Assembly: GCA_013396755.1 (NCBI GenBank)
Contig: VWZF01005250.1
Span: 725,027-789,026 of the forward strand
Direction of reading: 5' to 3'
Length of the DNA: 64,000 nt
Source: Sclerurus mexicanus
Lineage: Eukaryota > Chordata > Aves > Passeriformes > Furnariidae
Shown: in pieces, positions 24,701 to 39,154 of the stretch
How the letters are laid out: every line of letters starts with the position of its first letter
Position numbering within the stretch: the first letter of the stretch is position 1
The notes under the pieces: generated by a model
Databases searched by the model: none
What the model was told of the DNA's origin: nothing
The model's input: only the letters and a program-made list of their open reading frames with translations
Made by a program: the position numbers and the translations under genes

Positions 24701-27297
24701 AAACCTTTGTCAATGGGCCCAGTGAGACATGTCTGACCATGTCCATTTACAGGGCTGCAATACATAGTTCATATTAAAGTATATATACTAAACTACAGTT
24801 TATACTAAAGGCAGCTACTTCAGGAACCAGACAGAGGTGGCTAGGGAATTTAGGACTTCCAGATGCACCAAGAGGCCCAGAGCATGGAGGGATTTCAGCA
24901 AATAGTCATTTGTTAGTCCATGTGTTGCTGCCAGCCCAGTGTGATACTCCAGAACATGGGCTGACTTGATTTGTTGTGTTTTTACATTGCTGGAGTAAGA
25001 GGGCTACTAATCTGCCTGTAGGAGGAATTTTGTCACATAAATTTTATGGACTGTGGTAAATAAGTGTTGATATTTTGCTGAATTAAAATTGAATTTAAAT
25101 GTAACCCTTGTCTCTTGCCAGCTGGGGTCATGTGGCACTGTTAGACTGGCTTGTGGAGACTGCCTGCAGTTCTATTTATTTAGTAAAATATTTTGGCAAA
25201 GCTCTGGCATCCTGTTTCCTTGCTGCGAGCAGAAAGCAGTTAAAGCAGCAGAGAACTTCAGCACAGTCACAAGGTTACCCTTAGGAGCAAGTTGTTGACC
25301 ACAGCTAGGAGGCAGATGAAATTTTTGCAAGTTCAGAACCAGTTGCAAACAAAACCACAGAGCCAAGTAATACCCTCGGCAAAGAGTAACTTTGGGAAGC
25401 TGAAACAGAGGAGCAAATACAGGCAGGATCAGTGCCGGGGAGGTCTGCAACCTCATTTACCCGTTTGTCCCTCTCCCAAGGCATGTGATGGTCTCCAGTG
25501 CAGGGGTGGACAGTGAGAGGGACAGGCTCACTGCCTTTGGGTGCAAAACAGCTGGAAGTAGCAGAGCTGCACCTCTCACCTATGTTTTGGAGGTCATGCT
25601 ACTCATAAGGCAGTTTATTTGCCCACTTGACTGCAACACCTCTGTGCTGGATGTGCTGAGTAGAAGACTGGCCAGCCTCAAAGGGACAAAACTTATTATT
25701 TTCTTTAAATATAAGAAATCTATTGCCACATCCTCATTGCAAGGTTTCAGTGTGCAACCTGTCCCATTTTGGGAATAACTGATCCTTCTCAGTTGCTACC
25801 ACCTTATCCGAATCCGTATGTGGACTTTGAGCAGGATAAGACATGGTAAAAACCATTACAATTGTGCTTCCAGCTGGTGGCTACAAGGCTTCTTGAAAAC
25901 AGCCTAATCTTTGGGGGGTTTACCCCTGTTGCTTCAATGAGCGAAAAAGCTTCTACAAAGCCCAGGACCTCGACCTTTTTTTCAAACTGGAGAGCTTATC
26001 AGGGGCATGAATGAGTAGAATAGAAGAGAAAAGTAAATTTCTGAGCTGGTGGAAATGGCTTTGCAATGCCTGGCGTTTGCTCAGTGGAAGAGCAACCAAG
26101 TGGTCCTGCCAGTTCAGGGCTGGATTGGCCAAGCAGGTCATGCTGGTTCCTCCTGCCTGAGCAGCCCTGCCCAGGAGCTTGGCATGGATGCCTGATAAAC
26201 TGTCAGACGAACTGCTGAGCACATGCTTTGCCTTTGCCAGCAAGTATTTCTGCTGAGGTTGTGAAAGCAGAGAGGTACTGCTTCAGAGCTGCTGATTGTG
26301 CCCATTGTCAGAAACCAGCTGCACAAGGGGCACATCCCAGCCGACACCAGCATCCAGGCACCCTGGGCATCAATGGTCCAGCTCTGCCACAGCACTTGTG
26401 CCATTCGCAGCTCCTCCAGAACTGTGGGACTCTTTTCTTAGCACCATAACCCACACTATCTTGGGAGTGCCCAAGTACTATTGGGTGTTTTCTTTAGGGA
26501 AGTGAGTCTGGGACCTGGTGAGTGACCAACTTGTGCACCAACAGGAGCTGGAGCTTGCACCTGCTGCAAGTTTGCCTTAAGTCTTGCAAAGAAGAAGGCT
26601 TTTTGTGGGAAACCTGTGAAAAAGACCTGAAAGGAAAATTCAGTGCTTATCAAGCCTCTGTGGGGGACAAATAGAAGCTTGCGGGCCTGGAAAAAATCAT
26701 GTGATGAGGCAAAGGGCTGCTGCATCCTGGGGGGTGTGATGATACCCAGGCAGGGAGGGGTGCTGGGGTGCTGCCGGCACTGGCGCTGCAAGGGCTCAGG
26801 GGTCACGTCACTTGTTCAAGAGCAGGGCAAACTTTGTAAGAGGAGAGGTTTTTACAGTCACTGCAGAGAGGGCTGTGGCCTGGGGAGCGAGGCACCAGTG
26901 AAAAGGTGTTTTGTTGGGGCTTGGGTTTCTCCCGGGCCGGCGCTCTCCCTTGGCAGGGAACTGGGAAAGGGAGGAAGAAGACGTGTTGCTGTGGCAGTGC
27001 AGGCAGCAGCCGCCATGGGCACAGGGCTCCCGTCCTGCACTGCCACCACCTCTGCCGACAGGACACTTGGCGCTCTCCGCAGAAATGAGAAAAGCCTGGC
27101 TTTACTCAAATGTCGCTTTTTCCCCCCAGCTTCGTTGCTCCCAGTAGGTGGGCCTCAAGAGTCTTCATTCATAAAGGGGCAGGAGGTAAATCACACTGCC
27201 CAGAGGAAGTTACACCGACATATGAAAAATGTGGCTGCCCAAAACTCATAGGTTCCAGACCTGATTGTGTCCCAGGGCTTGCAAAATGTTTATGGAC

Positions 27298-27311
27298 TTT
27301 TTTTTTTTTCC
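27298..27311. repeat. Poly-T run
   Basis: Fourteen T are interrupted by no other base, and a short A run follows at about 27.315. It is not clearly linked to a retroposed copy. Confidence 0.6.
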
Positions 27312-27585
27312 AGGAAAAAAAATAAGATTCCTCTAGTGGGCCAGTAGATGACTGAAGTGGTGAGTTTCCTAAAACTGGTCTTCCCCTCATGCTCCCAGGA
27401 CCCCAAGACTGGAGCACAGGACACCAAGGGTCACCATGCATCATCTCACCAGAGAGGCCAACAAGCCCTAAAACACCCGTAAGGAGGACATGTGGCAGAG
27501 GGCAGGGGAGGCCAGCTGAGGTGCTCCCAGTGTCACTGGTAGCTCTTTTCTCCATGCTGCAGGTGTTCTCAGTTTTGCCAGGAAC

Positions 27586-27715
27586 CACAGAATCATGGAA
27601 TATTTTGAATTGGAAGGGACCCACAAGGATCATTGAGTCCAGCTCTTATGTGAATGGCTGATATAAGGGATTGAACCCATGACCAACCGATCCTGTCTTA
27701 GTCTTTGGCCCAGGA
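27586..27715 (-). mobile_element. CR1 LINE fragment (reverse orientation)
   Basis: The stretch begins CACAGAATCATGGAATATTT, continues with TTGGAAGGGACCCACAAGGA and TCATTGAGTCCAGCTCTT, and is followed by ATATAAGGGATTGAACCCAT. These are the reverse complement of typical avian CR1 3' ends, so the element points leftwards. Only about 130 bases remain and the inner (5') edge is approximate. Confidence 0.85.
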
Positions 27716-30700
27716 ATAATTCCTGGCTGAACTAATCAGTAGGCTCCAGGGGTAGGATGTTCAGCGGTACAATTAGGTGCTCTGCCTCAGACCCCTCATG
27801 TGGCACAGGCTGCTCCCTCCTCCTTCAGCTCCTTTCTGCATCCTTTGGCTGGAGGTGGAAGGTAACTAGTAACAACCATGTGATGCTCAATCCCAAGCAG
27901 CTAAAAGGAGGTGACAAGATCCCTATCCAAAGGACTTAGAGTCAGATACCACCACCCCTGGGTGTTCAAGGCTGCTTGATCCCAGCAGCTGAGTGTAACC
28001 CTCTATACATCACAGTCCAGCTGAAAAATTGTTGCCAGCATTTTGGTATGTGCTGAGACACTATGCAAACAGAAGTCAATCATTATTAATGTGTGTGTGG
28101 ATGTTTTCCCTTGACAGCAGCACAGTCGAGCCTTAGCCTTATCTAAATCTCATTTAACCATCTTTCCAAGAAAGTTCTGAAAAGTGGCTGGAAACTGCAT
28201 TGAAATCCATCCACTTGAGCCATAGTTTCGTCCAGTACTTGTTTAGAAGAAGTTATGCCCGAGAGATCTGCCTAATGTATGAGCCTGTTTTCCTTGCACA
28301 TTTGCCTGCCTTGACATTTTTCTATTGGAGATCACTCAGCTGTTGGGGATCTGTGATAATGATGATTTAAAAACAAGGCCAGCAAGGAATTCAGACAGAG
28401 TACAAACAAATGGCCCAAAGCTGCCTCTACCCCAAATGTATTTCCATTTTTCACACCCTTTTTCTCTACAGCATAGAAGGCCCATAACACTCTGTAAGTG
28501 CATGTTTACAGTCACTTCAGGCCTCCAAGGGCATCGTGCAAGAAAATATCTCTCATTATATATGAAATGTGAGAAGTTTAGAAGCTTTTCAAGTGAATTC
28601 CATTAATGTTGTGCCTCTACCATGCCTGCAGCTCTCTCGGTGGGTTTTGATCCCATCTTTACGTGTGCCTTGGATGCTTTGGTTGCCTTCCAAGATAACA
28701 AGACTGATTCCCTGTTTTTCAGTTACAGGGTGTCCCTGAGCACTTCGTTTTCAGGCCTTTAATGTATTATTTGCCACGGATGCACAGATAATGCAATAGA
28801 TGCCTGACTTATTACGTCTTATGGAGATTCTGTGAATTTTTTCCCCATTGCAATCTTCATGAAGAAGTTTGTTTATTCTACAAAACTTCAAAGCATTCAA
28901 ATTTAAACATTTTGCTTTCCCTTTTATGGCTATGAGTAGGAGAGGTGAGACCTCAGGGTGTGGGCCTCTTCCAGTGTCACTGACAGGCAGCAGATATTAC
29001 AGAGGCCAGCGGAAACTGGGAACACACCAAACAACGTCTTATAAGGGTGAAGGGCAGGGGCTGAGGCGAGGAGCCCACTGAGCACTGCTGCTGTTGGAGG
29101 TAGCAGGAGCTGAGAGGCCTCAGCACTGGCTTGTGTGGCAGGGGACAGGTGATGGTCCCACTCCAGATTAGGACCCTTTCTGCGGGGAAAAGGCAACATT
29201 CACGAGAGATTCTGCTGGGGGCAGGTTGGAGAAGCTTCTCTCTTTCCCTTGCTAATTAACTCACTAAGCACACACTGAGCACGATGCCAGCCATTGCCCC
29301 AGGAGAGGGGCTGTCTGGTCCCAAGTGTGGGACACCCATGCTGGCAGGGCTCACCAGGACAGCCCCTGCCAGGGCTTGAGCTATCCATAGAAGTCAGAGC
29401 CTGGTACCCAGCCTCTCACTTGCTGCCACACAAACATTGACCCTGTGACTCTCTGCCATCTCCATCCCATCTTTGGCATGGGTGGAGCATTTAAAGGAGT
29501 TTGTCAAGCTGACAAGAGGAGATGTAAAATACTCCCAGATCCAGGTGAAATCCACTGGTAAAATAGCCTGTTATTGCTCTGCATCTGAGCAGACTTCCCT
29601 GAAAATCTTTCTGACAGCTCCATGTGAGTAATGCAGGGCTGTATGCAGATAGCAGCGTTTGTAAGAGGGTCCCACTTTCCAGGTGAAACAGCTGCAGATT
29701 TGGTCCAGCTGACAGTTACATATCCACCAGATAGCAATTATTCTGACCCACCATGTCTCTCCAGGGGGTTTGCAGCTGAGTGAAGTAAGTAGAGCCAGTA
29801 GGTGACACAGCACTGCAGGAGCCCTTGGCAATGTATACACACCCCCTGTCAGCAACGCACCAGTTTGGTTTGCTTGCTTTTGGACTTGCTTCTCCTCCCC
29901 TCCTCTTCTGCTGCCGAAATCCTGTCTGCGTCCAGCTCTTCATTGCCCCATGGAGCTTGTGGGGTTGTGGCTGTGTCCCATGGGATAGGAGGGCAGTAGC
30001 TGGCAGGGTCAGGGAAAGCAGAGCCGGACATTGAATGGGTTCGAAGCAGCAGGGCTGTGTGGTTTTCTGAGGGCAGGGAGCCCAGGTCCTACCCCTCAGA
30101 GTGTCCCTGCCCAGCTGCGGGGATCACAGCAACCTCAGCCCCAGGGTGTGCACCAAGGCAGGCTACAGCGACCCAGCTGCATATGGCAGTGCTGAAAGCC
30201 TGGATAGAAGAGGAAGGAAGTTTTCTAGCTGTCTTAGTTTCCGTTCTTTCTTTGGAATTAAAATCTATCACTATACAGAGGAAGATCTTAATCTTGATAT
30301 CATTTGTCTTAAATATTTCTCTTTCCTCCCCTATCTGTTTTGAAATATCTTTTTGTTCTCTTGCCTGTTTCCCAAATCTTCTCCCTTTCGTTTTTTCCCT
30401 ATCGAGGGGAAAAAAAGTTACAAAACCAAAAACAACTAAGTAAATAAATAACCCAGACTTACAGGAAAAGCTCATCTATTTTTGAACTTCCTCTGCCTAA
30501 CTGTTTCTGACTCTTTCATTGCCCAGTGTCCTCTGCCACCCACCTCTGGGCTTGGGCACGTTCAGAAGCAAAGCTGGAGGGGTGCAGAGCAGGAGCCTGC
30601 TGGGACTCTCCCAGGGCTTGCTAACCTTGCTACCACCAGTCAAGGTACTTGCCCCAGGGAGAGGGGAAAGGGAGGTTTTTGCTGTTGTTAAAAAGCAAAA

Positions 30701-33700
30701 GAATACCTCAGCTAGCCAGGAAATTCTCTTATGAGCAGGGTACATAATCAGAGCTCGAATTCTCACCAAACAGACTACCCAAAAAACCATGCCATAAAAG
30801 CAGCCTGATATCACATCACCTTAACAGGAGGGCTGTATTCATGGGCTGATAACATAAAAATGAGCGACAGGTGAGGAAATACTGTATTTCTCTGACTGTT
30901 TCTAAGTGCTTGCCTACATGGTTCTTTTGTCTGCTTTTGCCTTCTATTTTCTGCAAAACCAGTTTTTTAGGCAGGATTATCGTGGCTCATTCAGTGAATG
31001 CCTCACTTCGGTTTGCCTTCTGCAGCTCTTTCACATTTGGATCCTCTGTTAATAAACAGTCTCTACTGTTTACCTCCCTGGGGAACTATGAGAGAGCCTG
31101 CAGTCAAAGGGGATCGAAAGCATCATTCTTCCTCTGCCATTGAGCTGGAAAGAAAAGCCTCCTGCAAAGCCTGTGGGACATAGTGTTTGTAGGAATCTCA
31201 CCTCAGATGAGGCCAGAAATAGCACAGGGATGAAATGATGCGTAGAGGGACCATGGACAAAGATGGCTGCTGGAGCAGGGGTTGGCCAGAGGGATGGCTT
31301 CTCCTCCAAAAGCTGCTGGAGACATATCATGCAACTCTCCTCCTTCATGCACAGAGAGGAAGAAATCTCTCTTAGCTGCCACAAGTGACTCGTGTAGAAG
31401 GAAGAAGGTGGATCTAAAAAACAAGCTGCAAATCAGGACTAAAGGGTGGTACTTTCCTCCTCTGCTACTACGCAGAAGAACATCAGAATTGAAAGGCAGA
31501 CTATTTTCTGTGAAACAAATGCCAAAGAACCGGAGGGTTTCAAGTGCCTGATCTATTTATAATAAAACCAGTAGGAGGTTTAATTTGCTTATTTTCCTAA
31601 CACTTAATAAAATATCTGGCAAACAGAAGTGATAAAACCACTTATGTTAAAAATTTTGTGTTTTCACTTCTTCAACAAGCCTTTGACTGTAGGCTCTGCT
31701 CACCCCGGGAGACCATCAAGGAAGACTGGAAATTTGTAAAGTTGAAAAATAAACAGACAAGCTAAAAGTCTGTGAACAAATATTTCATGATTTATTTCTT
31801 GTCATTAAAAGCCAGTATCCCCAATTCTTCCAATATAACTTGACATCACTTTAACAAAGATTCAAAAAAATAAAGAAAAGCAGAGATCTTTAAAAAGTGA
31901 AAATCCTCTTCCACTGCAGTCAGCCGAGCTGCTCCCAGTGGAGCCATTCATGGTAGGACTTTCTGTGAGGAAGCCCTGAAGAAGCTGAAACTTTGCTTGG
32001 TGAAGGTGACATTTTCAACAGACACGTACATTCACAGAAGCCTACCAACCATTTCACAGTGCCTTTAAACAAGGCTGGGAAGGCGAGGATGCAAGAAGGT
32101 GTGGGCAGTACGTTCCTCTTGACATTTATTCTTCAGGTCCTTCTGTAACAATTAAAAACTGCAGTTGAGCGTATCTGAGAGGTCCAGGCAGGCTGGTGGC
32201 CTGGCAGTGTGGAACAGGGGCTTGGTTGGCAGGCAGCAGGCGGGCAGGAAGGCTGTCACCACTTGCTTGACCTTGGCAGGCCTGGGTTCCCCTTCAGGCA
32301 GCACAAAGGGAACACTAAGGGAGCTGAGCCCAGCTGGGCACTAGTTGCAGTACACAGCCCAGGGAAAACGGAACCTGAGAGGAAAATACATGCATTTATT
32401 TATTCGTATGTATTTTAAATGTATGCAGGACCTTGAGCCTTAGAAGCAAGAAAATGGATGAAAAGATTGAAAGACCTGTGTTTGTACCATGAGTGTGATT
32501 TGTGCACACATTTTCCTTCCCATATATTTTACAGGACGGCTTATAAAGAATGAGAGACTTTGCTCTAAAGGTGCTAAGGGTCATAGTGTTGCTTACTTGA
32601 GTGGGCTGCAGGAGCAGCTGTGTTGGTGCAGGTTTGATCAGAAAGCCAAAGACAGGTGTAGGCCATTTGCCTAGGGTCAGTGCTGTGCTCAAATGGCTTC
32701 CCTGAAGCTGGGTACCAAGATCTCTGCCCTCAATGGCAAATGCAATCTATGCAAACGGGACCCTTTGGGCTTGATGAGTGTTTTTGTAGAGGATGTAGCT
32801 GTGCTCTCAGGATAATCTCTGGCCTTACTCTGGAGTAATGTGTTTTATATTCCTATTGCAGGGCACTCTCTTCTCCCACCTGAGGATCCCATCTCCCATT
32901 CACAGGCTCCTTCCCACAGCCTTGCATTGCTCCCTGCAGCTCCTGAGTTCCTGCCAGTGGCTGCCTTCAGTGTAAGGGCTTTGACCTTTGTTTGACTGTC
33001 CATAGGAAGCTAGAGCAGAAAATGGAGGATATAGTTAGAAGCTTGTGGTGATTCTGACGAGGAGGGTTGAAGCCTCCTGGGCACTGAATGCGCTGTGTGT
33101 GTGTGCTGCAGTGGTGGTAGCCCCTAACTAATAAAGGTGCATGTAACTGAGAATGAGCAGTCTTGCGGATGGGCAGGGTATCCTACTGAGGAAATGAAGG
33201 GAGACTGAATGTGTATGGGGGTTTTAGTTATTTTTTTATGTTGTTGTTCATGTGCTCTTTTCCCTTAGGATTGTCTTTTCTGCTGATCTGCTTTCAACCA
33301 TTGGTTCCCACAGTATTCAACATTTTTCTAATGCAAATGAGCCCCTTCTCAAAGTCTTCTTTGAACTGCACAATGGTTGGGAAGTTCAGAGAGAACGTTG
33401 ACACCCTGAGGGCAGGGAATTTTCAAAACCCCTATGTCAGTAGCTGATGATCAAATCCTTGCAAGTTGTTTGTCTATATCCCGGTTTCTCTCATTCACCT
33501 GACATTTACCCACACTCCCTGTCGGTGTGGCAGTGGCTGAAAGAGGCATCTGGTCTGTGTCAGCTTTTATCTGCCTTTTTTCTACCTACTGTGCCTAATT
33601 ACATATGCTCACTAATTCAATTCAGATTTGAAAGGAAATACATGAGAAATTAACGGGCAATGCATCAGCAACTGCAGGAACTCCATGGGAGAAGAAATCC

Positions 33701-34355
33701 GTGAATTAATGGACTTAGTGGCAATGCAAAACCTAGACATGACTGCAAATTACTTCAGCACATGTGAGTCTGAAAATAGAGAGAGGATCCAAGAAACTGG
33801 AAAGGAGTCAGGAGAAAAATACCTGTCAAGTGGCATTTCTCTTGCTCCTCTCAAGGCTGTAGCTGGACTGGGCACACTAAGGCATCTTGCAGACTAGGAA
33901 CTGGCAGGACAACACAGCAGGCACAATACCCAGTAATGCAATGGCAAAGCACATCAGACTCACTCATGGTGGAAGGGGGGCTGCCACCAGGACCCAGGGC
34001 ATGGTGCCAGCATTGTCCCCAGTCCCTGGGAGCACCTGAGGCTGCATCCTGGGTGCCTGCGTTCCCCACCTGTCTGTGCTGTGAAGAGGTTGCCACGGCT
34101 GTCCTTCACTTGGCAGCTGTGGGATGGTTGCACCTGAGTAATTACACACTTTGAGCAGCCTTACTACAGATATAGAGACAGCTCCAAACAAGCACTCTGC
34201 CTAATTATAGATTTGAGTGGTTGATGTCAGGATTAAAATCATAGTTACTTTCCCTGGAAGGTCTGTGATGCAACTCAGTTTCTAAGAGTCCACCCCAGCC
34301 CAGGAGTACTAGTACAATTGCATGTGTTGTGTTGCAGCTGAGGGTTCCCACTACC

Positions 34356-34436
34356 TTTCTTCTTCTTTTCTTCTTCTTCTTCTTTTTTTTATTTTATTTT
34401 TAATTTTCCTTTTGTTTGGTTTTATTTTTGGGACAA
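34356..34436 (+). repeat. Pyrimidine-rich (TTC)n then T-rich low-complexity tract
   Basis: TTC and TTTC units run from about 34357 to 34383, followed by a poly-T/ATTTT-rich stretch to about 34436. The other strand is GAA-rich and could form purine-motif triplex DNA. It is probably length-polymorphic. Confidence 0.75.
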
Positions 34437-34787
34437 GTGACATAAATATTCTCTAGCACTTGGGAGCCACATTTACATTTATAAGACTAGACTTCTGTTA
34501 CCTTAATGTTTAGGGCAATTTCCTAAGAGAGCTGTACTTACACAGATCTCCTGCCTCTGGCTGGTAGCCGGTGCTATCAGCTGGGACTCCCAGACTGTCC
34601 TCAAGCCAGGGGACTGACTGGGGCCATGCCGCAGAGGGATGCCAGGCACAGCCCACGTGACAACAGCCAGCACACAGAAAGCTCATTTAAGGTTATAGGT
34701 CCTGTGCTGCAGCTCTGACAATAATGGGGAGAACACTTCAGCTGGGAGAAATACTGCTCTCTTCCACTTCTGTTTGTGGTTAGTTTC

Positions 34788-34824
34788 TGTTTGGCCAAAA
34801 CTCCAGGTTTGTGTTTGGCCAAAA
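34788..34824. repeat. 13-bp direct repeat around TTGGCCAA
   Basis: TGTTTGGCCAAAA occurs at 34788-34800 and again, unchanged, at 34812-34824. The core TTGGCCAA is a perfect palindrome resembling fused NF-I half sites (TTGGC). A regulatory role is conjecture. Confidence 0.5.
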
Positions 34825-37800
34825 TGGAAAAATCAGGTACCCACACGCTATCAGGATGTGGTTCCACTATCCAGAACTACTGTACAAAATGTTGGCAGCG
34901 TGAGGTAAAGAGACTTAATAATAATTTGGCTGAAAAGTAGCCCTAAATCAGCAGTTCTTACACTAGCCCTGTGACGTAAGGCCACTGTGAATTGTTATTT
35001 TTATCTTGCTGATTATAATAACAACGGCAAAGTTTTTCTTGGTGTGTTGTGTTTGGTTTTGTTTCTTAGGAAAAAAAAAAGATGGACCAGTGTTCTGAAG
35101 GCACTGTGGAGATAAGCAAGTGTCCTTGGCCACAAAATGAAATCTCTTCTGTTTTTTTTTTTCTAGTCCCTTTTCCTGGGGGCTCAGCATGATGAACTCT
35201 AGTCCTGTGTGTTAGGAGGAGAAGCAGTGAGGGCTGAGCATGGGGAAACTTATTTCCTGAGCAACTCTTCCTGACTGACATACTGAAACAGAAGTCCTGC
35301 CATGGAAGCTATTGTGGCATGAGGATTACAGCTCCTGCAAACCAGCTGGCCTCCAGAGCTGGGATGTAGAGCCACAGGGCATTCCCATGGTATCAGTGTG
35401 GTCCAGGACAGCCCTGCCATTCCCTCCTCTCCCTGCAGGTTTGTGACAAGTGCCTTGGGGCAATGGCAAACACAGAGGCAGCTGGGGCTCAGACACAGGC
35501 CCTTTAATTGATCCAAGCATCCCAGGCAATCCCAGAACTTAACAGCTGCTCTGTCTCGCACTGTAAACAAGCACATAGGAAGCTGCAGAGGTTTTTAGAC
35601 CTATATCACCATCATCACCCTTCCATTCACCCCAGGTACTGGATTTGCTCATGACACAGCAAAGGGATTGCTAGCATTGCCAGCACTGTGCAGTTATCTT
35701 CATCTTTAAAATTGGTCAAATGCCTTGAATGTGATTAAAGAACAGAGGTCAGACCTATTATACAGTGACTTTGGAGTATCCAGAAAGAGAGAGACTTAGA
35801 TTCCAGGCATCAATAAGGGGATACAGATAATGCAGCAGGAGCAGAAGAGCTGTCCATGAGTCTTTAAAGAATAGAAAAAGGAATTTAAAACAGACTTATT
35901 TTAATGTAACTTGAAGAACACGCAAGTAGAGAAAAAAAAAAGGAAAATGCAAATAATTCCTGGTTTCCAGTTCTTTAAAAATGATTGTGGTTCAGGTGTG
36001 TGATGAGCAGCTACTTTCTCTGAAAAGCAGGCAAAATATTAAATCAAAGAAAAAGCAGAGTGTGTGTACATATGTATGCACTTTGAAAGCTTCCTGTTGA
36101 ATTATAAATACCTTCAAATCATAAAATATAGAGCCTGTCAGTGGTTTCTATAGAAGTTTGAACATGCAATTTCACTTGTTCACAGTGCAGCTTGTGTGTG
36201 CTATCACATTAAAACCAGAGAGAAGTAAGAAATACACAGAAACATCCTGTAGGTAAAAAAGAGTAACAACCCACAAACCTGACTGACAGACTGAGTAGTT
36301 ATTAATGGGAATCTCAGCATGGACAGGCACGTGAAGCAGATTTCTCCAGGAACTGGCTTTTATCATGCAGCAGTCAATAGATGAATTGCCAGAGGTAAGG
36401 CTTCTCCTTCCCTTGGAAATGTGGGGAGGTTAGAAACGAGAAGGTTCCTCTGTAACACCCAGGAGCTGCCCCGGTGCAGCACAGCCGCTGCAATGGGACA
36501 CTGCTGTTGTGCTGACAGAGGCAGTGGCTTGCAAAACTTTGCCATGGGCACTACCAAGAGGAGGACTGTTGGGAATGCTTGAAACTGTCATGAGGTGGGG
36601 AGCATGACCCTGAAGAACAGCATGTTAAGGACTGACAAAGCACCCAAAAGCTGTAGGTTTGTGAGTAAGCAACCCTTTCAGTGTTTCCTCCATGCCAGGT
36701 GCCTGGGACACTTCCTGTAGCTGGAGAAAGGATATGCCAGTGTGGGCTGTCACAGCTGTGGAGTTGGGGAGGCCTATGGAGTGAAAGATGTGGGCCTTGC
36801 AAGCAGCCAGGTAAACACAAGCAGGAGGACAAGTGGGTCTGCAGGTGTCATGACACTGGCAGAATAGAGCGAGGCTTGCAACAGGCAGGGATTTTGGCAG
36901 CAGCAGGCTCTGCCCATCCTGGGTAGTCAGTCCTTGCTGGAGCCAGTGAGCCAGAACCAGAAGGGGATGAGCCTGGATGTGGCCCCACCTGCAGTGGCAG
37001 TGCCTGCTGTTACTTTAGGGATCTAGGAAGGGGGTCTTCTTCCTGTGGTGGAGGATGCAGGATGGGAGGTGGTCTCTCTGGTCTACAAAGCCTCCAGTTG
37101 TGGTCACAGTAATAGCCCAGCTGTGGGCTAACATCCTGACCCAGCCCCATTTCCCAAGAAGGGGACTGGGGACTGGGGCTGGAGCTGTCCCTGGTGCCTC
37201 CCGGCATGCCCTGCTCTCTGGCTGGGGTGATGTGATGGGTCCTACTTGTTGGGTCCTGCTCTGTTGCCCCAAGGAGCCCATATGGCTCCCACCTTCCAGC
37301 CCAGGGTCCCAGTGACCTGAAGTGCCATGAAATATACAGTCCCATGAAGAGCAGGCAGCAAAGCAAAATTTCTAGCAGGAGTTGTCAGGCCATGACTGTT
37401 ATCTGAAATTCAGGGAGAAAAACCATGACAGGAGTTGGAGACAGGGTGCAGAGAGCAGGAGGGAGGTACTGCATCTGCAGGCGCAGCCTGAGGAGCACAG
37501 AGGTCTGCCCAGGAAGGAAGAAGAGCCGTGAGCAGCTCAGCAAAGGGGGAGGAGGAAGCAGTTCTGATGGAAATAGTGACCTGGATTCCCAGATGATTGA
37601 ATTGCAGGAAGGCTTGGAGTCTAACTTAGCAGACAGAAAAAGAACAAAAACAAAACAATGAAAAAACCCGAGCAGAAACTTAGAGCTTGGGATGAAACTA
37701 GAGGTCCTTCATCCAGCAGAAGAACTTTCTGGGTGGAGAAAAAGGGTGGCACTGTCTGAGAAATCAACTTTGAGGTCAAGCTGGACAGAGCAGAGGCTTT

Positions 37801-39154
37801 CCAAAGCATTGGGGAGGAATTTAGTTGAATGAAGTAGTTTGAAAACAAGCCATTGATATAGGCAGATACATGGATTTCTAGGAGCAGTGTGTGGAAATAT
37901 GGATATTGTTCTACAAAGGATAAACTTTCCTCCTCTCTAGAGTGTGTGTGTATATTCATGATGCCCAGAAAGGCCTTAGGACAAGGTGTCTGAACAACTG
38001 GAAGGCACACGCTGCAGCACACGTACAGAACTCTACAGTTTATCGATGCAAACCCTCATGTGGATGCACCTGCATTCACTAGAGTGAGTAGAGAGATTTC
38101 CATCTGTTTAGCTTGCCTTTACAGATATAAAGAGCAAGTTAAACCTGGATAATATTATCTGGACTCAATACACATTAGAGTCAGCTGGTTTAAAGCAGTA
38201 CCCTGAGGCCAGAACTCTTGCCTCTCCTGCTAGCAGGATGCCAAGCTCAGAGCAAAGTCCTTTGATGCAGCCATGCTGCCACCAGCCCCTCTATGGGTTA
38301 AGCCACAAGCTTCCTTCTTTCTACCACCACACTTCTGGCAGGGAGGTAATTCCTCTTACTCAGTCCTGTGCCCAGGGCAGACAATGCTTGAAAACTGCAG
38401 CCGGCTCAGCAACTGTGTGTGATGGGCACCTTCCTGCCCCATCCTTGCTCAGCATAGTCCCTCTCACACCTGCCTGTACACAGCTGACAAACTGATGGGA
38501 ATTTAGGGCGGGGTCAGTGTCCATTTTCCCCAGGCTAGGAGCCAGAGCAGCAGGTAGTAGTGCTGGGGAAGGAGGCTCTTAGTTATGTGTGTTCAGAAAA
38601 GGCTGCCTGTGCTGTTTCCTCTACAGAAAATATTTGGAGATACTGAAGCTGGAGCTTTGTGTGACCCCAAGGAAGACATCCAGAAGTACTGAGGGATCCA
38701 CCAGCTGTCATCAACAGACAGACTGAGGTGAGGTGACCAGCACAGGCAGAGTAAAGTGCTTGCAGAGACTTGGCCAGCAGCAGAGAGTGCTGTTCGTAAA
38801 CCACTTTAGTGAAAAGCCGTAGGTAGGCAGGGCTTCATCATTAAGTGCTTTTGCTAAGCAGGTGAGTGCTGTCTCTCAGATCCCTCACACAGCATCAGAG
38901 TGGGCAGTGCTGCTCTGTTCAGTCACAGCTAACCTGCCTTTGACAGCATGGAGTAGCATCCAGTTCCTTTCTGTCACTTTGGAAGCATGGAGAGATCCTG
39001 AAGAGAGAAAACAGAGGATCCAGGAGCTGTAGGTCACTAAGAGAGAATAACTTGCTCATGCATTTTTCCTTTTCTTCCTGATGGATCTCTGAATTAGCAT
39101 GTCTTGCTCTCCACTCCCACCTCTCAGACTGTAGGTTTACAGTATATCCTTAAA

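Larger units (their letters stand above)
21801..39154. other. Probable intergenic DNA between LRRC8C and the next gene
   Basis: I see no recognisable coding exon, tRNA or rRNA. There are long open frames on both strands at 23.1-24.8 kb and 26.6-27.3 kb, but they encode no protein family I recognise and both strands stay open together, as expected of GC-rich non-coding DNA. The stretch contains one CR1 remnant at 27.6 kb, a T run at 27.3 kb, a pyrimidine-rich tract at 34.36 kb and a 13-bp direct repeat at 34.79 kb. Confidence 0.5.

Noticed and set aside
23640..24765. Long open frames on both strands (up to 170 codons) between 23.6 and 24.8 kb
   Set aside because: Both strands are open at once, no family is recognisable, and there are no convincing splice sites. 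This is more consistent with chance in GC-rich DNA, though a decayed pseudogene cannot be excluded.
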